Source of the DNA: Fasciolopsis buskii
Taxonomy: Eukaryota > Platyhelminthes > Trematoda > Plagiorchiida > Fasciolidae
Length of the DNA stretch: 64,000 nucleotides
Assembly: GCA_008360955.1 (NCBI GenBank)
Contig: LUCM01007469.1
Coordinates: 1 to 64,000 of the forward strand
Direction: 5' to 3'
This document shows, in pieces, positions 46,318-59,643 of this stretch (position 1 is the stretch's first letter; each line of letters begins with the position of its first letter). The translations under genes were made by a program, and so were the position numbers. The notes under the pieces are model-generated. The model was given only the letters and a program-made list of their open reading frames with translations, was not told the DNA's origin and did no database searches.

Positions 46318-49300
46318 GTTGATATCCATTCCAACCATACGTAATGGATTGACCTTGTTTTCTGAGTCCGCGATAAAACAAGTCCCAAATGAGGTACTAG
46401 GAATTTCGGACTCCTCTGAGGAGGTAACTTTTGGCCATAAATCTACCCACTGTAAAGACCCAGAGCCCTCCATCGTGGCACGGATCTCACGAAACATATA
46501 AACTAGATAGTTCTCGGTTGCACCAATCTGATCATCTGAGGCCAGCTGGAATGGCACAGTTAGTTGCAGAGTAACATTTTGTAGCTTTTGTGTTGGCCCT
46601 GTATACTCGACCTGGATTATATGCTCCACTCGTGGACCCAATTCGGACACGTCCACACGCCTGGCATGTCCCACAGTCCCGGGAACGGGGAATGTACGGT
46701 TGTCCATTCGGCTAGAGACAGATTTTGGTCCATAAGAAATACGTATTTTGGGTGCATTCACCACGCGATAGTCAAATCGAATAGCATTACCCAAAGGTTG
46801 TGGATCACGAGTTCCTGAGGAGATGCGAACGGTGACTCCAGCACCTAGTGTATAATTGGTTTCATCTACGGAGGAAAAATTCGCATAATATGTTGACAAC
46901 TTCCATTTTTTGACCGAGGGAACTTCCTCCTCGACTGCCTCGATTTCATCTGTCAGCGTTGATGATGGCATAGTCCCGATGAAATAATTGGCCCATGTCT
47001 CATTCTCTGATACATGAACGGGCAGAATTGTATTGGTCTCAAAAGTTTCTAGCCTATAAAACCTCAAGTTCCCATGGAACTGAAACTCAAAACGTAAACC
47101 CGCAGCGAATGTTGGGCCATAGTTGTAAACGCTGATCAGTAGTTCAGGTCTGGAACTGTTCTGGTCTCCAAATGTGAGGTCGGCTGTGGTTGACAATAAC
47201 CGTTCTTCGTGAGTTTTGTTCCCCTCGTCTTCTGATACGACTAGAGTATCGTTGTAACGGTTTACGGTAATATTAGATCGAATGTCAGTCACGTGAAGGG
47301 ATACATCACCTTCGCAACTAGGTCGGGGATAGCAAACGTAACGAGAAAGTGGAACATGAGCAAGACATCTGGACCAAGTAATAAGCGGTCTCTTTAGCCA
47401 GCCGCTTTCAGCGCAAGTTCCATTCTCATCGATCACTCGATCTTGCCCATAACAAGGTTGTAAAAATCGATAGGCTATAAACAGGCCATGCTCGTCTGTT
47501 TCAATATCAAGCATGTCTTGCACATCATGCTCCGCGATTAGATCGAATTCGATTAACAGTTTTTTCTGATTTTTGTCGAACTGACTGATAATATCACCGT
47601 ATAATTTGAAGCGTTCATCTGCTGCGGATTTTGTGTTCCAATCGGCTACGATTTGATGAACTAACCGTTCATTATCCTCGTCTTGTAAAATTTGCTCAAT
47701 CGGGTCGAACACGCCGTGATATTTTTGAAGAGGGCGTAGAAACACAGTAATCTGAATGGGGATCGTATCTCCTGCAAATATACGTCTAATTGCAAGCCAC
47801 GGAGGAAACATAAATAGACATTCAGCCTCAACACGAGGTCGACTGGCGAACACCTGGATAGAGGGTTTCCCGTCTAACTTATTGGAGATTGGGACGATCA
47901 GATCGGGCAAACCGTTATAGTCCATATCATCAGCCATCGACGGAAGTCTGGCACCGAAATCATATGCATCCTTGGGTCCCATTAGAATCTGGTACGGGAC
48001 TGGATCAAAACGACACTCTGCAAAAACGCGAATCAAATAGACAAAACTTTGGTTAGTACGTTTATCCAAATCTGGAGCACCAACAGCAATGTACTCGGTG
48101 CCATTTTGATCCAGATCTCCTAGACGGGTTAGAGAAAAGCCGAAAAATGTACTTCCAGCTGGACCCTCAAGCACATCGTCGAAGATCTGATATTGTAGCA
48201 ATTCCATTGGTTTCCTGAAACGTGCATCTGTATGACAAAAAAGGTATATGCGACCTCGATTTGCATGTTTACGCGCTGCTGTAGTTTCGCCGTTAGATTC
48301 GGAATCTGCGTACGGCGCTCCGACTACAATACCGGTCTGCAGGGAGCCGTTTATCGGAATTCGAAGAATAGAAGTTCCAAACCCAGAAAATATCTGATCC
48401 AGTTCAATACCGCCAAGCCAATCGACTGAACCAAACGATTCCCGGGAATTGGTGCCTGCATCGGCAGTCTGAAATCCAACAACTTGCGACAAATCTTGCA
48501 AATCGTGGTTGATCTCATGTGGAAACCCAGGAGCACTGGCATAGCCATTTACAACAGTATAACCAAAGTGTGATCCAACACCAAGTGAACCGGTTATATC
48601 TGGCCGACGAATAGTTGTCACGCGCGCAGTTCCATATGGATCACTGACCAGCTGAACTCTACCAGTGGGGAGCGACAGTGGTTCTCCAACCCAAAGTCGA
48701 ACATCTGACAACAGGCGAGCCAGGCTCGTGGCGTTTGGTTGGTCCGAGCCAAACGACAATGCCACGCTGTGGCCAGCCATACAAGGAGTACCTACCTGCA
48801 TTCCTGATTGGCAAAATTCATTCAGTTCAAGAGGTTCCCGTGGTTTGCCATCTCTCAGTACTTGCAGAAAACATCGACCTACAGGAACTTGTGTCGTTGC
48901 ACGCCATAGAGGATCACAATAAACTAAGAGGCTTGTGTCTCCGTTTAATACCAAAGTGCTGCTCGCAGCACCCAGATATTCGTGATCTTTCTTTTCAGCT
49001 TTCCTTTTTGAAAGCTCAACACATGACTTTTCGGACGGACCGAATCCCAAAGGGTTAAGGTCGGTTTTCTGCACTTCTAATTCGCACAAATAAACTGTAC
49101 CACCGTCTCGGGGACTAACCGAAATTTTCTGTGACGGTAAATTTACCAGTCGATTTGAGCCACCAATCAAAATATAACTCCGTTGGTATGATTTCAATGT
49201 CGTTACGCTGACTGTAGTCCATTCGAAGTTGTCCAGATCATGATTTCCTTGAACAAGGGCTACAAGTCGGCGACTGAGTTCTTCAAAAGCTGTATGATCA

Positions 49301-49482
49301 CAGAGTTCCATGGGCCGATAGTCTGGTCGCAAATTTGGCGGGGTGTCCGGGCTCCATTTATTACCTCGTTCTTTCTCCTCTTGTAATGCCATGTCCGTGT
49401 GGGATTTGCTTTTAAGAACCTCACCGTATGCTATCCGTAAACTATAACATAGTGCTAGCACCAGGATCGCAATGCGAAGCAT
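46314..49482 (-). CDS. Integrin alpha subunit, first coding exon (nearly the whole extracellular part)
   Basis: Integrin alpha chains pair with a beta chain at the cell surface to bind extracellular matrix. From ATG at 49482 the exon encodes 1056 residues. Residues 1-20 are a hydrophobic signal peptide. Residues 60-545 form a beta-propeller with FG-GAP units. The clearest are GFGTSI with GIVVGAP (368-390), FFGFSL with YIAVGAP (446-470) and DFGARL with DLIVPI (508-532). Cation loops are D456xDxNG, whose last acidic position is Y464, and a complete D519xDxNGxxD527. No inserted I domain is seen. Residues 550-1050 fit thigh and calf modules. NPLRM near 1045 resembles the NPLRI block late in vertebrate alpha-V. 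There are fourteen N-glycosylation sequons. After K1056 comes AAAG/GTGAGT, a strong donor; reading on gives only 22 junk residues and a stop. Transmembrane helix and tail are therefore on later exons. The start is the first ATG and gives the signal peptide. Confidence 0.93.
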
Positions 49483-52400
49483 TGTGTCAATGGTACGGTC
49501 GACTTTTGATGGAAAATCCTAATCACTCGGAGTACGAGATATGTGATGTTTCATTTCTAGTAATGCAGATGAAGAGAAAATCCACTGAATCTCATGCACA
49601 GTGACATCCACTGATTCGCAATGGTCACAGTACAACGCAATCCGTGAAGCAAAAGACCCACTGGGTAGGACGAGTAGGTAATGCGACCAGTTTTGTTCTT
49701 GTGTTTGTCCATTCGGATGGGCCGCTCAAGGTTAGCATGAATTTCCACTTTCGCGATTGGCCGACCACAGGCAGCGCATGATTGGCTGCTGGATGTGCGT
49801 ATGTCTGTCTCAATATTTGGTTTGCCAACGTCTTTGTGTGCGTCTAGAAGTGAACAATTCTCACCACGGCTAAAAGCAATTTGTTTACTTCGGACGGTCA
49901 TGGTTACGCTGGGACACCAGGACAGTAAGTTTATGAAGACGACATCAAGTGGACATTACACGATTGGTTGATGGGGAATGGTGGTTTTTCACTAATCTGT
50001 CGATTTTGCTTACCCAACTATCAATAAATTTATTGCCGAAACACCGATCCAGTCGTAATAATCAAAATCCTAGTAGGAGTAATGTTAGTTGTCGCTGTTA
50101 TTACAAACTGTGCACTAATGAGTAAGTCGGAACGAGAGTGAATGTTGAAGCATGTATTGTCCGACACGCTCTTGAGCAGAGACTACGGCAGTCATGTGCT
50201 GCACAACCCAAGTCAGGGATGACTTGGATCTACCGTCACAGATACAATCTAGAGTTAATGTATAGATCAAAATTATCGACTAAAATATGGTGGAATAGCT
50301 ATCGATTTTTCTGCAGTCTCCACTCAAGGTTGATGATGGTAGCTGTTTGCTACATCTTCGTTCAGCAATATGCGTCAAGTGAGTATGCACCACAGTCAAT
50401 TCACTCATAACGTACGCGTGCAAACTTGGGCAAATCCTACTGGTTTTTCCAGTTTGTCATTGAGTTTTATAAGCAAAAAAGAGTAGCCTACCACATCTGA
50501 GTGAGTCAATAGGTTGACCGATGCGACACAATTGGGGTGCCAAGGTAAAGCGTTGCTCCAATTTCGTACACCTCCATCATGGATCCCAATATGGAATGTC
50601 GACAGAACGTGTTCAACACGTCTCTTCTGAGGGAAGCTCTCGTCCGCGTCAATTTGCGGAGATGACCTACATCAAATGCTGGCAATCTGAACTGTTCATA
50701 TATAAGTATTTATTCGTAACCCTCGCTTTGCCGTTAAAGAACTGTAGATGTTCCTAATACAACCAGATCTTCAGAGGCAACGACAGTCTGCCAGTTTGCA
50801 CTGATATTTTGACTGCATTGTTTATCTGAGGAGATGCGGCGAAATGTTCCGTAAATCGAATGCACGACATGAGACTTGGGTTTTCTTTCCACGTTTGTGC
50901 ATTTCTATTCACTCAGTTCATTTACTACACCGATTCGAGTAGAAGTTTCTTCTTTCATTTTCACTGATCCGCGGAGAAACGAGACGAACAAGTAAGGGTC
51001 AGTACGGATACCGAACAAATCCATCAGACACAACTCTGAACCTTGGCGAAAACAGGAACACCAGCGAGCACGTCCCTGGCTTATTCCGTCCATTCTCTTC
51101 AAGCAAGAGCAAATATTCAGTCAATAAGCGATGAATCATACACGAGTGAACGCCACTAATCGGACTGAACGATTTCTTTAACAAGGGTGAGTCACGATGA
51201 CGGAACTAAGTGATGGTTTTGCTTCAAGTTTGAGTCATTTTCCTCTCCACTTCAGAGGTGACGACGCTATATGATTCTCTAAGTGCAAAGAACGGTTGTT
51301 TATCTGCGAGTGAACGTGGACTCGAAAAATGTATTCAATGTTTATTTATCACTAGTTTACTTAGGTTCACGGAATGATAGCTGATTTCTTTTTGAATGGG
51401 TAAGTTTGTGCAGCGAGATAAATCTGGTCTCACCAGAAAAGGAAGATTAAAACAGAGAAGTTGAACAGATATGTTTCAGAAAATTCGGTCAAGCTTATTT
51501 TCTACTCCGTTGTTTGTTTTTGTAAAGGAAAACGTCTCAGTCTTATAAATTGCTTCGTATGCAGTTGAGTTTCAGTTTGATTAAAATATATTGATTGGTA
51601 GGAAAATACGATGAAATAGCTTCGCCCTGAGTGCATTTTTATGGATAAAACCAAAGACTAAATGAGCAATTTTCAAGAAAACAAAACAACACAGAGAAGT
51701 CCTAATGCGACCATGGAAATGTCGGGTTTTTGGTAAATTATGACGTGTCATTAATGAATATAAATTGGACTGACCAAACACGAGCAAATACAAGATCAAA
51801 TCCCTACAAGTGGCAAACGTCCATCGTAGTCTGTCGAATGAACAGATTAGAGTTATCGAGGAAGAAGACAAGTAGCCAACAGGCGCGTCAGTTGAACCTG
51901 CAGCCAGGTAGAAAGGAAGACAAGATAGATGAAATGATAAAATCTTTACGAGATCCAAAAATAAGGATGTGAGAGTCGCAATCCGCGAACAGAAAATCAC
52001 GGCCTTACGCGAGTGACGGATTTCTGCGTTTATCAAATGACGGATAATGTGATTTGATCACTTTCTCATCATCCTAATTCGGACATTTTCATAGCTAAGT
52101 CAGTCAACACGGGGCTATTAAGTAATTCCAACAGCATGAATGAGACGGAGCCCAAAATCTTCAGGATGATGCAACTGGGTAGACGTCATAAATTACTACC
52201 GTTTCTTAGAATGTAGAAGTAATAGGAAGACAGACGAAAAATGTTTCGAATGGACAGTAAACGGTGCTAAACTTAACAAACGACCTATTTTACTGTTATG
52301 TACGCTATGATGACAACTGACCACCAGAATCGTTTTGTTAGAAGCGGGTTACAATTAATACCAGCACATTAGGAAGAATTATTTGCAAGTTCCCTATAGT

Positions 52401-52784
52401 CAGTATGACTCAGCACTCGTTTTTTTTACTTTCGTTTGACTGAGTTTGTTTAACCTTGCCAGAGTAACCGATAAAATTATTTAATTTTCACTCTTAAGTG
52501 AGGTTTCTTCTGGTTTTTAGTCATAAGTAATCTCCTCGTGTTTTTTCGGTTGGCCATTTGTTCATTGGGTGTAAAACTAATGGTCAGTTGCCTGCCTCGG
52601 GTAGGAATGTACTGAAAGGTAAATTCCCATAACCCGTAAATGTCTGTTACACTGTTGATTCGAGTTTTGATGCACATTAGCATGAAACGTGAAATGGTAC
52701 TGAATAACACTAAATCTGATTCGGTCAGGCGTGATAATGAACTGACCAAAACGAAAACGTCATCCACCTCCAAAGTAAACAGCA
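49483..52784. other. Upstream flank of the integrin exon, no recognised feature
   Basis: No clear TATA box or acceptor is visible just upstream of the ATG. A minus-strand frame of 114 codons (49901-49557) precedes it but has no recognisable motif, and it is separated from the integrin frame by stops. The 5' untranslated region and promoter cannot be placed from sequence alone. Confidence 0.4.
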
Positions 52785-52845
52785 GTTCTGTGATTCGAAC
52801 CCCTGAGTTTTCACTTTAATCACCATTCGACCGCTTAGGTATTAT
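52785..52845 (-). other. tRNA-like sequence
   Basis: On the minus strand a box A-like CCTAAGCGGTCGAATGG lies about 30 bases before a box B, GGGGTTCGAATCAC. No complete cloverleaf is apparent. The adjoining sequence does not match SINE copies A-F. It may be a tRNA pseudogene or the head of another SINE. Confidence 0.35.
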
Positions 52846-52848
52846 GAA

Positions 52849-52850
<2 letters not shown>

Positions 52851-52884
<34 letters not shown>
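52851..52884. repeat. AT dinucleotide microsatellite
   Basis: Seventeen uninterrupted AT units lie directly beside the tRNA-like sequence. Confidence 0.95.
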
Positions 52885-52887
<3 letters not shown>

Positions 52888-55005
52888 ATATCCTAAATCG
52901 GGCCACCGACGTACGGCTTCGGCGTTGTCTCGCTGACAGGACACTGTTAAATGTTGGGAAGCTTTTCGTTCTGTGTGCTCTCAGGCTTTCTAAGATTATT
53001 TCTTTGCTCAGCTGAAGCCAAAAACAAAATCTGACTTTTAAATTGTTAATCCTAAGGCCTTTATCTGAAATTTATATAGACTCTGAGACAGCAGCCTGCC
53101 AAGGAAAGTGGGATTCCAAAGTTGGAAACAGGCAAGTCATCAGACTCACCACAGCAAAGGGGGCGCAACAAAGTTTTAGAGTGCATTCCAAGATATAGAA
53201 TAAGACATTTGAATACATTTTACTGAAATATGCTAGCGGAACTTAAACTAAGACTATTGCCAGTGGTAACTAATTCCCTACAGTCAGTTTAGAACGTCAG
53301 ACAGTTTAAATTGGCTCAATATCTGTAGACGTTGCACACAAGTTGTCGACAATCATTCTCTTCGATCAACCACTAATGCTTGCTTCATCAATAAAATCGT
53401 AATATTAGAATTCAGTGGGAAGAATATAAAGATTAATGTGGACTGTATTAATCCCATTTGAACAATTCACAATTTAGATTGCAGCATTTTCCATAGGCTG
53501 AGAGTCCGATGCCGTGGTTCAACAGGCAAGCCCTAAGCAAAACCGATAGTTTCTGACTCTTAAAATGGGCGGAATACAATTCCCATCGGTACGAATCAAT
53601 AGACATCCGCTTTAGATGATACAGGCCGCAGGAAAATTTGTTGATCGGTATTTGGGGATGCAAATCTCAGCCGACAAAATTAATCAATATTTGTTTCCTG
53701 AACGCAAATACGTGACATTCGAGTATTATTTAAATAATCAATACGCCAGTTATGCATCTACCAAATAAATGTACTTCATTGGCTAAGCGTGCTAAGCAGC
53801 TAGCGGTTCGATCATTTTGGTTGCTGTTGTTTCGATTTTAAGAACACCATTTCGCTTTATCTACAGCAGTTCATCCGGAGTTTATCGCGAAGGCCCCCTG
53901 AACAGGATGAACAATAAAATCTCACCACACAGTTGGACTACACTGGCCACCCCAAGTTTCGGTGAACAGAATCATCAGCCGGCAAAGCTGCTTCTCCCCA
54001 TGATTGAACATCCCCCGGAGGGAAGCTCTCAGGGCTTGTAACTATATGACGCCCCAGAGGTCGAAACGGCATACACAACACGTCTTGCGTGGGCTAAAAA
54101 GCGCTCTGATTGCTCTTGGTTCGGATATGCCGGTGATGGCAGGGTTAACTGTATCACCAAGTTTTATGTCCATCGCGCGAAACGTCCGCGTAAATTAAGG
54201 GTTAGTGTGTCATCTGTTACGGTGATATCCTGCGAATTCGGAACATCCGATTGAACGGGTTCGAACGGTTTGCGAATAATTCTGGTGGGCGGAACAGTCT
54301 CTGTGTCAGCAGTGTGGTAGTGAAAGTGAATCTACTATACTTTTCGGTTCCGTTTTTAGTGACAAAAGTGTGCCCTCTGCAAGAAATCGGACGTAGCTTT
54401 ACAGAAGACATGCAAAAGTCTATGAAACCAATTAAACTCCGAAATGGTCGTGCAAAATTTCGCGCCAAGCCAACACCTGAACAATTAGTCAAGCATGGGT
54501 CCTCATGGTTACGTTGTATGTATTTAGGTCAACTCTATTGAAAAATTACAAACTTCCTTAAATTATTTTAAGTTTAACTCACATATTTCACAAACCGAAT
54601 ATTTCCGGAAGCTTTCAGCTTCCCTTTTCTTTGTTGTTTAATTAACGCGTTAGCTGAAAGGAAGATCAGATGCCAATAGTAAGCTTGCAGATGTCTTTCG
54701 ATGTAGCACAGTCATCATTTAGTTCTTGACCTATTTCATCAAAGGCTGCTTTTCACTGCCTGCAACCTTTATCCAGTTGTTACGGACCATACAACTTATC
54801 TAATATTCTGGTACGTCGCACAAAACTGAAATGCATTTTTACCAAGCCCGGAAGTTCACATGCGGTTTCCTTTGCACTGCTTGTTATATTGTATAGTTTT
54901 TTTTCTCACTCTACTGGAAATCTTGACATACGAATAACTTTTAAAGGCTAGCAAATGATCCGCTAATAAGCTTGAAACGATTGGGGAGTCAGCCGATCCA
55001 CCATA
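52885..55005. other. No recognised gene
   Basis: Frames at 53817-54041, 54004-54198 and 54251-54541 (plus) are adjacent and in different phases. They could be a decayed coding region but contain no motif I can name. Confidence 0.35.
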
Positions 55006-55008
55006 CGA

Positions 55009-55110
55009 TGTCGAAAGCCAGAAAACCAGAGCTTTTATTCTGTGGTCGCGTTTTCCCAGATTGCGACATGTACGCTTCTGATCCCATCTGGTTTGACCAA
55101 TTTCAGACCG
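55009..55110 (+). other. Possible small first exon, unidentified
   Basis: An ATG at about 55009 with A at -3 opens a short frame, MSKARKPELLFCGRVFPDCD, continuing MYASDPIWFDQFQT. The composition looks protein-like (W, C, F, D rich). It reaches a potential donor CCG/GTAGGT near 55110 and would hit a stop about a dozen codons later. I recognise no family and found no convincing next exon. Chance remains likely. Confidence 0.2.
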
Positions 55111-55661
55111 GTAGGTATTTGTTTACTGCACATGTGAGTGGATTTCGCTAGAAAATATTTTTGGCGCGAACCTTGTTATTGGATCGTTCTGAAGAGTGAA
55201 TGAAATTACACATTTAGTTTGTCTACCCCAGTGGTAAACTAGCAATAAGAAAGTTGATTAAATAAACGTTCCTTTCACTTGTCCAATCAATGAATTTCAT
55301 TGACAACGATTACCAAATATTTCTGAAAATCACTTATCATCTCTGGTCATCCATTTCACTATCATGTTACTTAAAGATTGAGAAATCTGTTTATCACGCC
55401 AGAGTTTCGAATTTGGCGTGATCATAGTACAAATAAGCTGTCGGATGTTGTTCACACTTTATACAGACGGCTAGAAAAATCCAAAAGCGACCTTTATATA
55501 AAATTTGTATTTTAAGTATTTTAAGAAGTGACTACTATGTGTATCAGTCTCCGTACGGCAGTTGTGACCAAATGACGACCGCAAATTGGAAAATTTGACC
55601 GGCTTGGGCATTGAAACTCGTGGCGTTCATTTTGAAAAACCTCTTGACGTGAACCGTTTGA

Positions 55662-55706
<45 letters not shown>

Positions 55707-56244
55707 TAAAACGCCTATTCAATGTATCCGGAGCTTTGTTTGCGACAAATTACACTCTGATAATGTCTACTATGCTGCTCAAAATCGTAGAATTCTTCAA
55801 TGCCATAGGGGAAAATTATTCCCATGACCGTAGGGTTTTCGAGCTTACAACTCACCACAGCTAAGGTCTAAACTGCAAATTAAAGCAATCTAGTATATGC
55901 AGTTCAAAAAAGTGGTCCTATTTCAAATTTTTTAGAAAAAAATAACAATTTTAGGATACATAAAATGGCTAAGAGCATTACGAGTGAACCGTACGGACTT
56001 GGTGACCGTGTGGATGGGGGACTTTCAGTTAGGGACCGACGTTTGGGCTTGCTTAATAAACATAAAAGACTAAAAGTAATATGAGATACAAAAGTGGACA
56101 CGTGTCTAGACGTTCTGAAGGGCAGAAAAAATGAACGTGAATAAAACAGAAATTGGATATCTGAAGATATAAGACTGCTATGAGTGGATGGCGGCTTCTA
56201 TACAGCATACGTGTCGATAGATAGTCAACTGAAAATGGGGATGT
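55111..56244. other. No recognised gene apart from a CA microsatellite
   Basis: No frame of interest is present. The CA array is listed separately. Confidence 0.5.
55663..55703. repeat. CA dinucleotide microsatellite
   Basis: Twenty uninterrupted CA units, the longest pure array in the window. Confidence 0.95.
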
Positions 56245-57320
56245 AACCTTCACATTGACGTGGTGGCGTCTCGACGACCCAACGAGTTATATAGACTGGT
56301 TTGTCCCAAGCCAAAGATCCACTCCTACCTGAAAGGTCAATGAGTGAGGTTCTGATGAAGTGGTCGCCTGGTCCACCAGACTGAGGTCTAGTTGAGCTGC
56401 CCGTTCAGTCAGAAAATTGAGTGGAATAATCATCAACCCAGGTCAAAATCAAAGGGTGCGGTTGAGATCCTTCTGATGAACGGTTGAATACCTTAGCAGT
56501 ATTGGTCCTAAAACCTCAATGAACAGCAAAACCACGATTCATCGGTTGTCGTCCAGGATAATTAGGACCGAAATACCCATTGTTTAGATCACACTGGATG
56601 GTGATAACTATACGCCTGCTCCAAGGGTTAACGCCCCACTGCTTTATGGGTGGGACTTTTGAATCAAGCGCTTAAGTTAGGGTTCCCAAAGAAAATCCGC
56701 TTTCTGCGTTGTGAGTAGCCACAAAGTATTGATCCCCTGAATACCTCCAGCAGCCTCGCGACTCAGAACCTATCACTTTTCTGTCCTTCCAATGAAGAGA
56801 CCACGCAAAAATTCACGAAAAATTGCGGCTCGATGGATTTTTCTGACGGCAGCATTCGAGGACGTCGAGGAACTAGTTTGAAAGCACTATTTAAAAACAT
56901 TAGTTCACGTCCCCTGGATGCCTTCAGTGTCCGCAGACTCATCAGAATAGGGCAGCTAGCTACCAAGGAACTCTCGCATCCGCGTAAGCGTTCATCGATT
57001 GCAGCTCACCATAGATCTAATACGTGGTCTACCGTGGGTTATCTCAATTACCCCGGACGGTGCGGTCAGAGGACGATGTGGTTGTTGACGGTGATTTTAA
57101 CGCCCTACTTGGCTACTTACCGGAAACGGAACTGCACATCGGAGGCCAATTTTATATCCCACCCAAACGTACCGGCAAACGAGGTCGTTTCATTCAAGTT
57201 TGATCTGACCACAGACTATTTCTGGAGAAGACCAATGTTTGTCACAAAATTTGCATCGCTTCACAGTGTGCCGTCTTCCGTCTTCACAGCTTTTGATTCA
57301 GGTTTATCAAATTCCCATGG
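56245..57320 (+). mobile_element. RTE-B copy 2, leader and endonuclease fragment
   Basis: The leader (56245-56750) aligns with RTE-B copy 1 (23785-24370); GGGTTCCCAAAGAAAA near 56680 and CCCCACTGC near 56633 are shared. The endonuclease follows as FSVRRLIRIGQLATKE near 56930, then VVVDGDFNALLGYLPETEL near 57080-57130, HIGGQFYIPPKRTGKRGRFI, and DHRLFLEKTNVCHK near 57213-57255. The GDFNA box is intact, but the frame changes and stop codons break the protein. The reverse transcriptase is missing. SINE copy D begins about 35 bases downstream in the same orientation. Confidence 0.65.
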
Positions 57321-57355
57321 GTGGAACAATCGGATGTCCTATAACCCGCGCTTAG

Positions 57356-57529
57356 ACTGGCAGTGATCGAAGGGATTAGGTCTTGGCGTTTGGCCGTGAA
57401 GGCTGCGGGTTCGAATCCTCCTACCGGCGGCCAACCTCCCCAATCGGCAACTCTCTGCTGGCCTCGGACTCCTTCCTAAAAGTGATGTACACAGCTATCT
57501 CATTAATAAAAGAATTAGAGGATAGTAAA
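57356..57529 (+). mobile_element. tRNA-derived SINE, copy D
   Basis: Box B is GGGTTCGAATCCTCC at about 57407. It is followed by CGGCCAACCTCCCC, CGGCAACTCTCTGCTGGCCT, CTTCCTAAAAGTGATGTACA and the A-rich tail ATTAATAAAAGAATTAGAGG. The head (GGCAGTGATCGAAGG) is a diverged box A region. Confidence 0.75.
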
Positions 57530-57774
57530 TATAAAAAGAATTCGTTCGGAACATGTACCCGGGTGCTATAGTATTCTTGTTTAGTGGATAGCAATAGCCA
57601 ACTGAAAGATTTATCCGGCTGCTACATTTTGCTAAACAGAATTGCGACTGTTTTAACTTTTGTAGGCCAGTGCTGTTTTGCCAGTAAGATAACGTTAACA
57701 AACAGCAATTTTAAAGTTTCAGTGCGAAACAACTCCAAATAAAACTACATGTGGAGCATTCTTAAATTCCAATG

Positions 57775-57948
57775 GCCGACAGTGACCAGGCGGATAAGAT
57801 CGTGGCGTTCTGACGTGAAGGTCACGGATTCGAATCCGACCATCGCCGGTCGACTTCCTCATTTGGCAGCCCTCTGTTGGCCTCGGCTTCCTTCCTGAAA
57901 AATGATGTACAGTGTGTTGTATCAGCAAAAGAAGTAAAAAGATAAAAG
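57775..57948 (+). mobile_element. tRNA-derived SINE, copy E (cleanest copy)
   Basis: The head GTGACCAGGCGGATAAGATC fits a box A. Box B is GGATTCGAATCCG at about 57827. The body shows CGGTCGACTTCC, GGCAGCCCTCTGTTGGCC and CTTCCTGAAAAATGATGTAC, and the tail GCAAAAGAAGTAAAAAG. It has the best preserved box A to box B spacing. It lies about 250 bases after copy D. Confidence 0.8.
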
Positions 57949-59643
57949 ATACAAACGTGTTTAACTCCATTATTGCTGCTTTCATTAATTGGTGTCTAAT
58001 CTGCCGGATACTGGAGTGATCATGTCTAGGGCAATTCCCGAAAGAAATCATTGGCTTGTTATTCGCAAATTGAAACAAACATTAAGGCAGACCCGTCAGA
58101 GTCAAACTAACTGGCTCAATTTGTAGCGGCATTCTTTCAAAAGGTATAATTTTGTGCAAAAATTGTTTGACCATTTATCAATGTAAATTTTTGTACAGTT
58201 TTCTGTACGTAATAAAACTCACTTCTGGACTAAAAATGCGAAAGCTAGAAATTATCAGCTCGGAATGCAAATGAACAAAGTGTAAAATGTATATGAAGAA
58301 GTTGGGCAGTCGGGATTATGCTTTTGATTTCAACAAAAAACTATCACATTAGGACTCCAAACTGCGAAGGATTCTACGCAGTCCTTGTTACTAATATCAG
58401 TTTGGGTTGAAAACGGGTGTGCCAGATACGGTGTATTTTGCAGTTGATTCCATAAAAGACAGCGAATGCCATACATAAATCACAGTCTCGGTAACTTACG
58501 GCGGATGTTTCACGTAGTAACAATAAATTTCTCAAGATCAGGCGGGAAATTGTAGCCTTAAGTATTTCACTTTGTCCGAGAACGAGTCAACATTCTGTTT
58601 CCAGATGTTTTTTTCCAGATGTGTACTGTCAGGAATTAAAATCTGACGGTAACAATTGCAACATCTGATCGGCCTGTCGCGCGCACAAATTCCACGTGAT
58701 CCATTTTATCCAAATAGGGTATTTGAATAAAGAGTTGAAAAGTGTAACCATGATAAAGCCAACCGATTGTAATCCGTTAGAAAATTAAGGCTATCTTAAT
58801 CGCTTATTTCACTCGTCACACTACTTTGATTTTGCTGATTTCAATATGTGATATCTTTTCTAACTTTGTCAGTGTAAACAATTCCATTCTGTTCCCACCA
58901 GTAAAAGATGATCACCTGAACTCTGTCAGTCTAAGCAAAAGTCGCTTCTCTAGTTAGGCATCTGTCGAGTAAACAAGTTATTACTAAAGAGAACTAGCTA
59001 ATACAGACAGTGCGACTAGCCACTTTTTGCTTTTGTTTCATATCCTTTGTTGATGATATGCACCATGAAAATATACGCTGTTGTGTGCTTACAAAAGTCG
59101 GTCAGTAGTGTTCCAACTGTGGGTTTTCAAAACATGAGTACCACAAATGGACTATGGATGCATTAACATTCGACTCGATTACCACAACGAAATTCGTCAC
59201 ATCTATTCAATCATTATTACATCACCGAATCGACAGCCGAATTTCTAGAATCACTGCCCATGTTTTCAGCACAAATAGTCTTTAATACTCTTCAACAAAT
59301 AGTATACTCACGACAGAACTCGAAATAAGGGTGAAAAAACGCTTTCGGCTAGTTGATTAGAATTAATATAACCACTATGATGAAAGGCCGCAAGCGGTGA
59401 TGTTCCCCAAATAGGTCACAGTAAGCACCAGTGTGCATGGGAATTTCTCACTGTAACATAATCTAAGACAGTTCTGAAACCTTCTTCACAGCTGAAATGT
59501 GAAAAAGCAGCATTCAATCGTTTGAAACGTTTGACATATGAAACAGGGCTTGGTCGGGAATTTTGGCATGGGTCCGACATGTTAATTACTTTAGGTTTGA
59601 TTTTTCCAGTTTCGGTTTACTCTCCAATGGTTCACACAAATCA

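Noticed and set aside
46139..46501. Plus-strand open frame opposite the integrin exon end
   Set aside because: It is an antisense shadow of the integrin coding sequence and of the adjoining intron.
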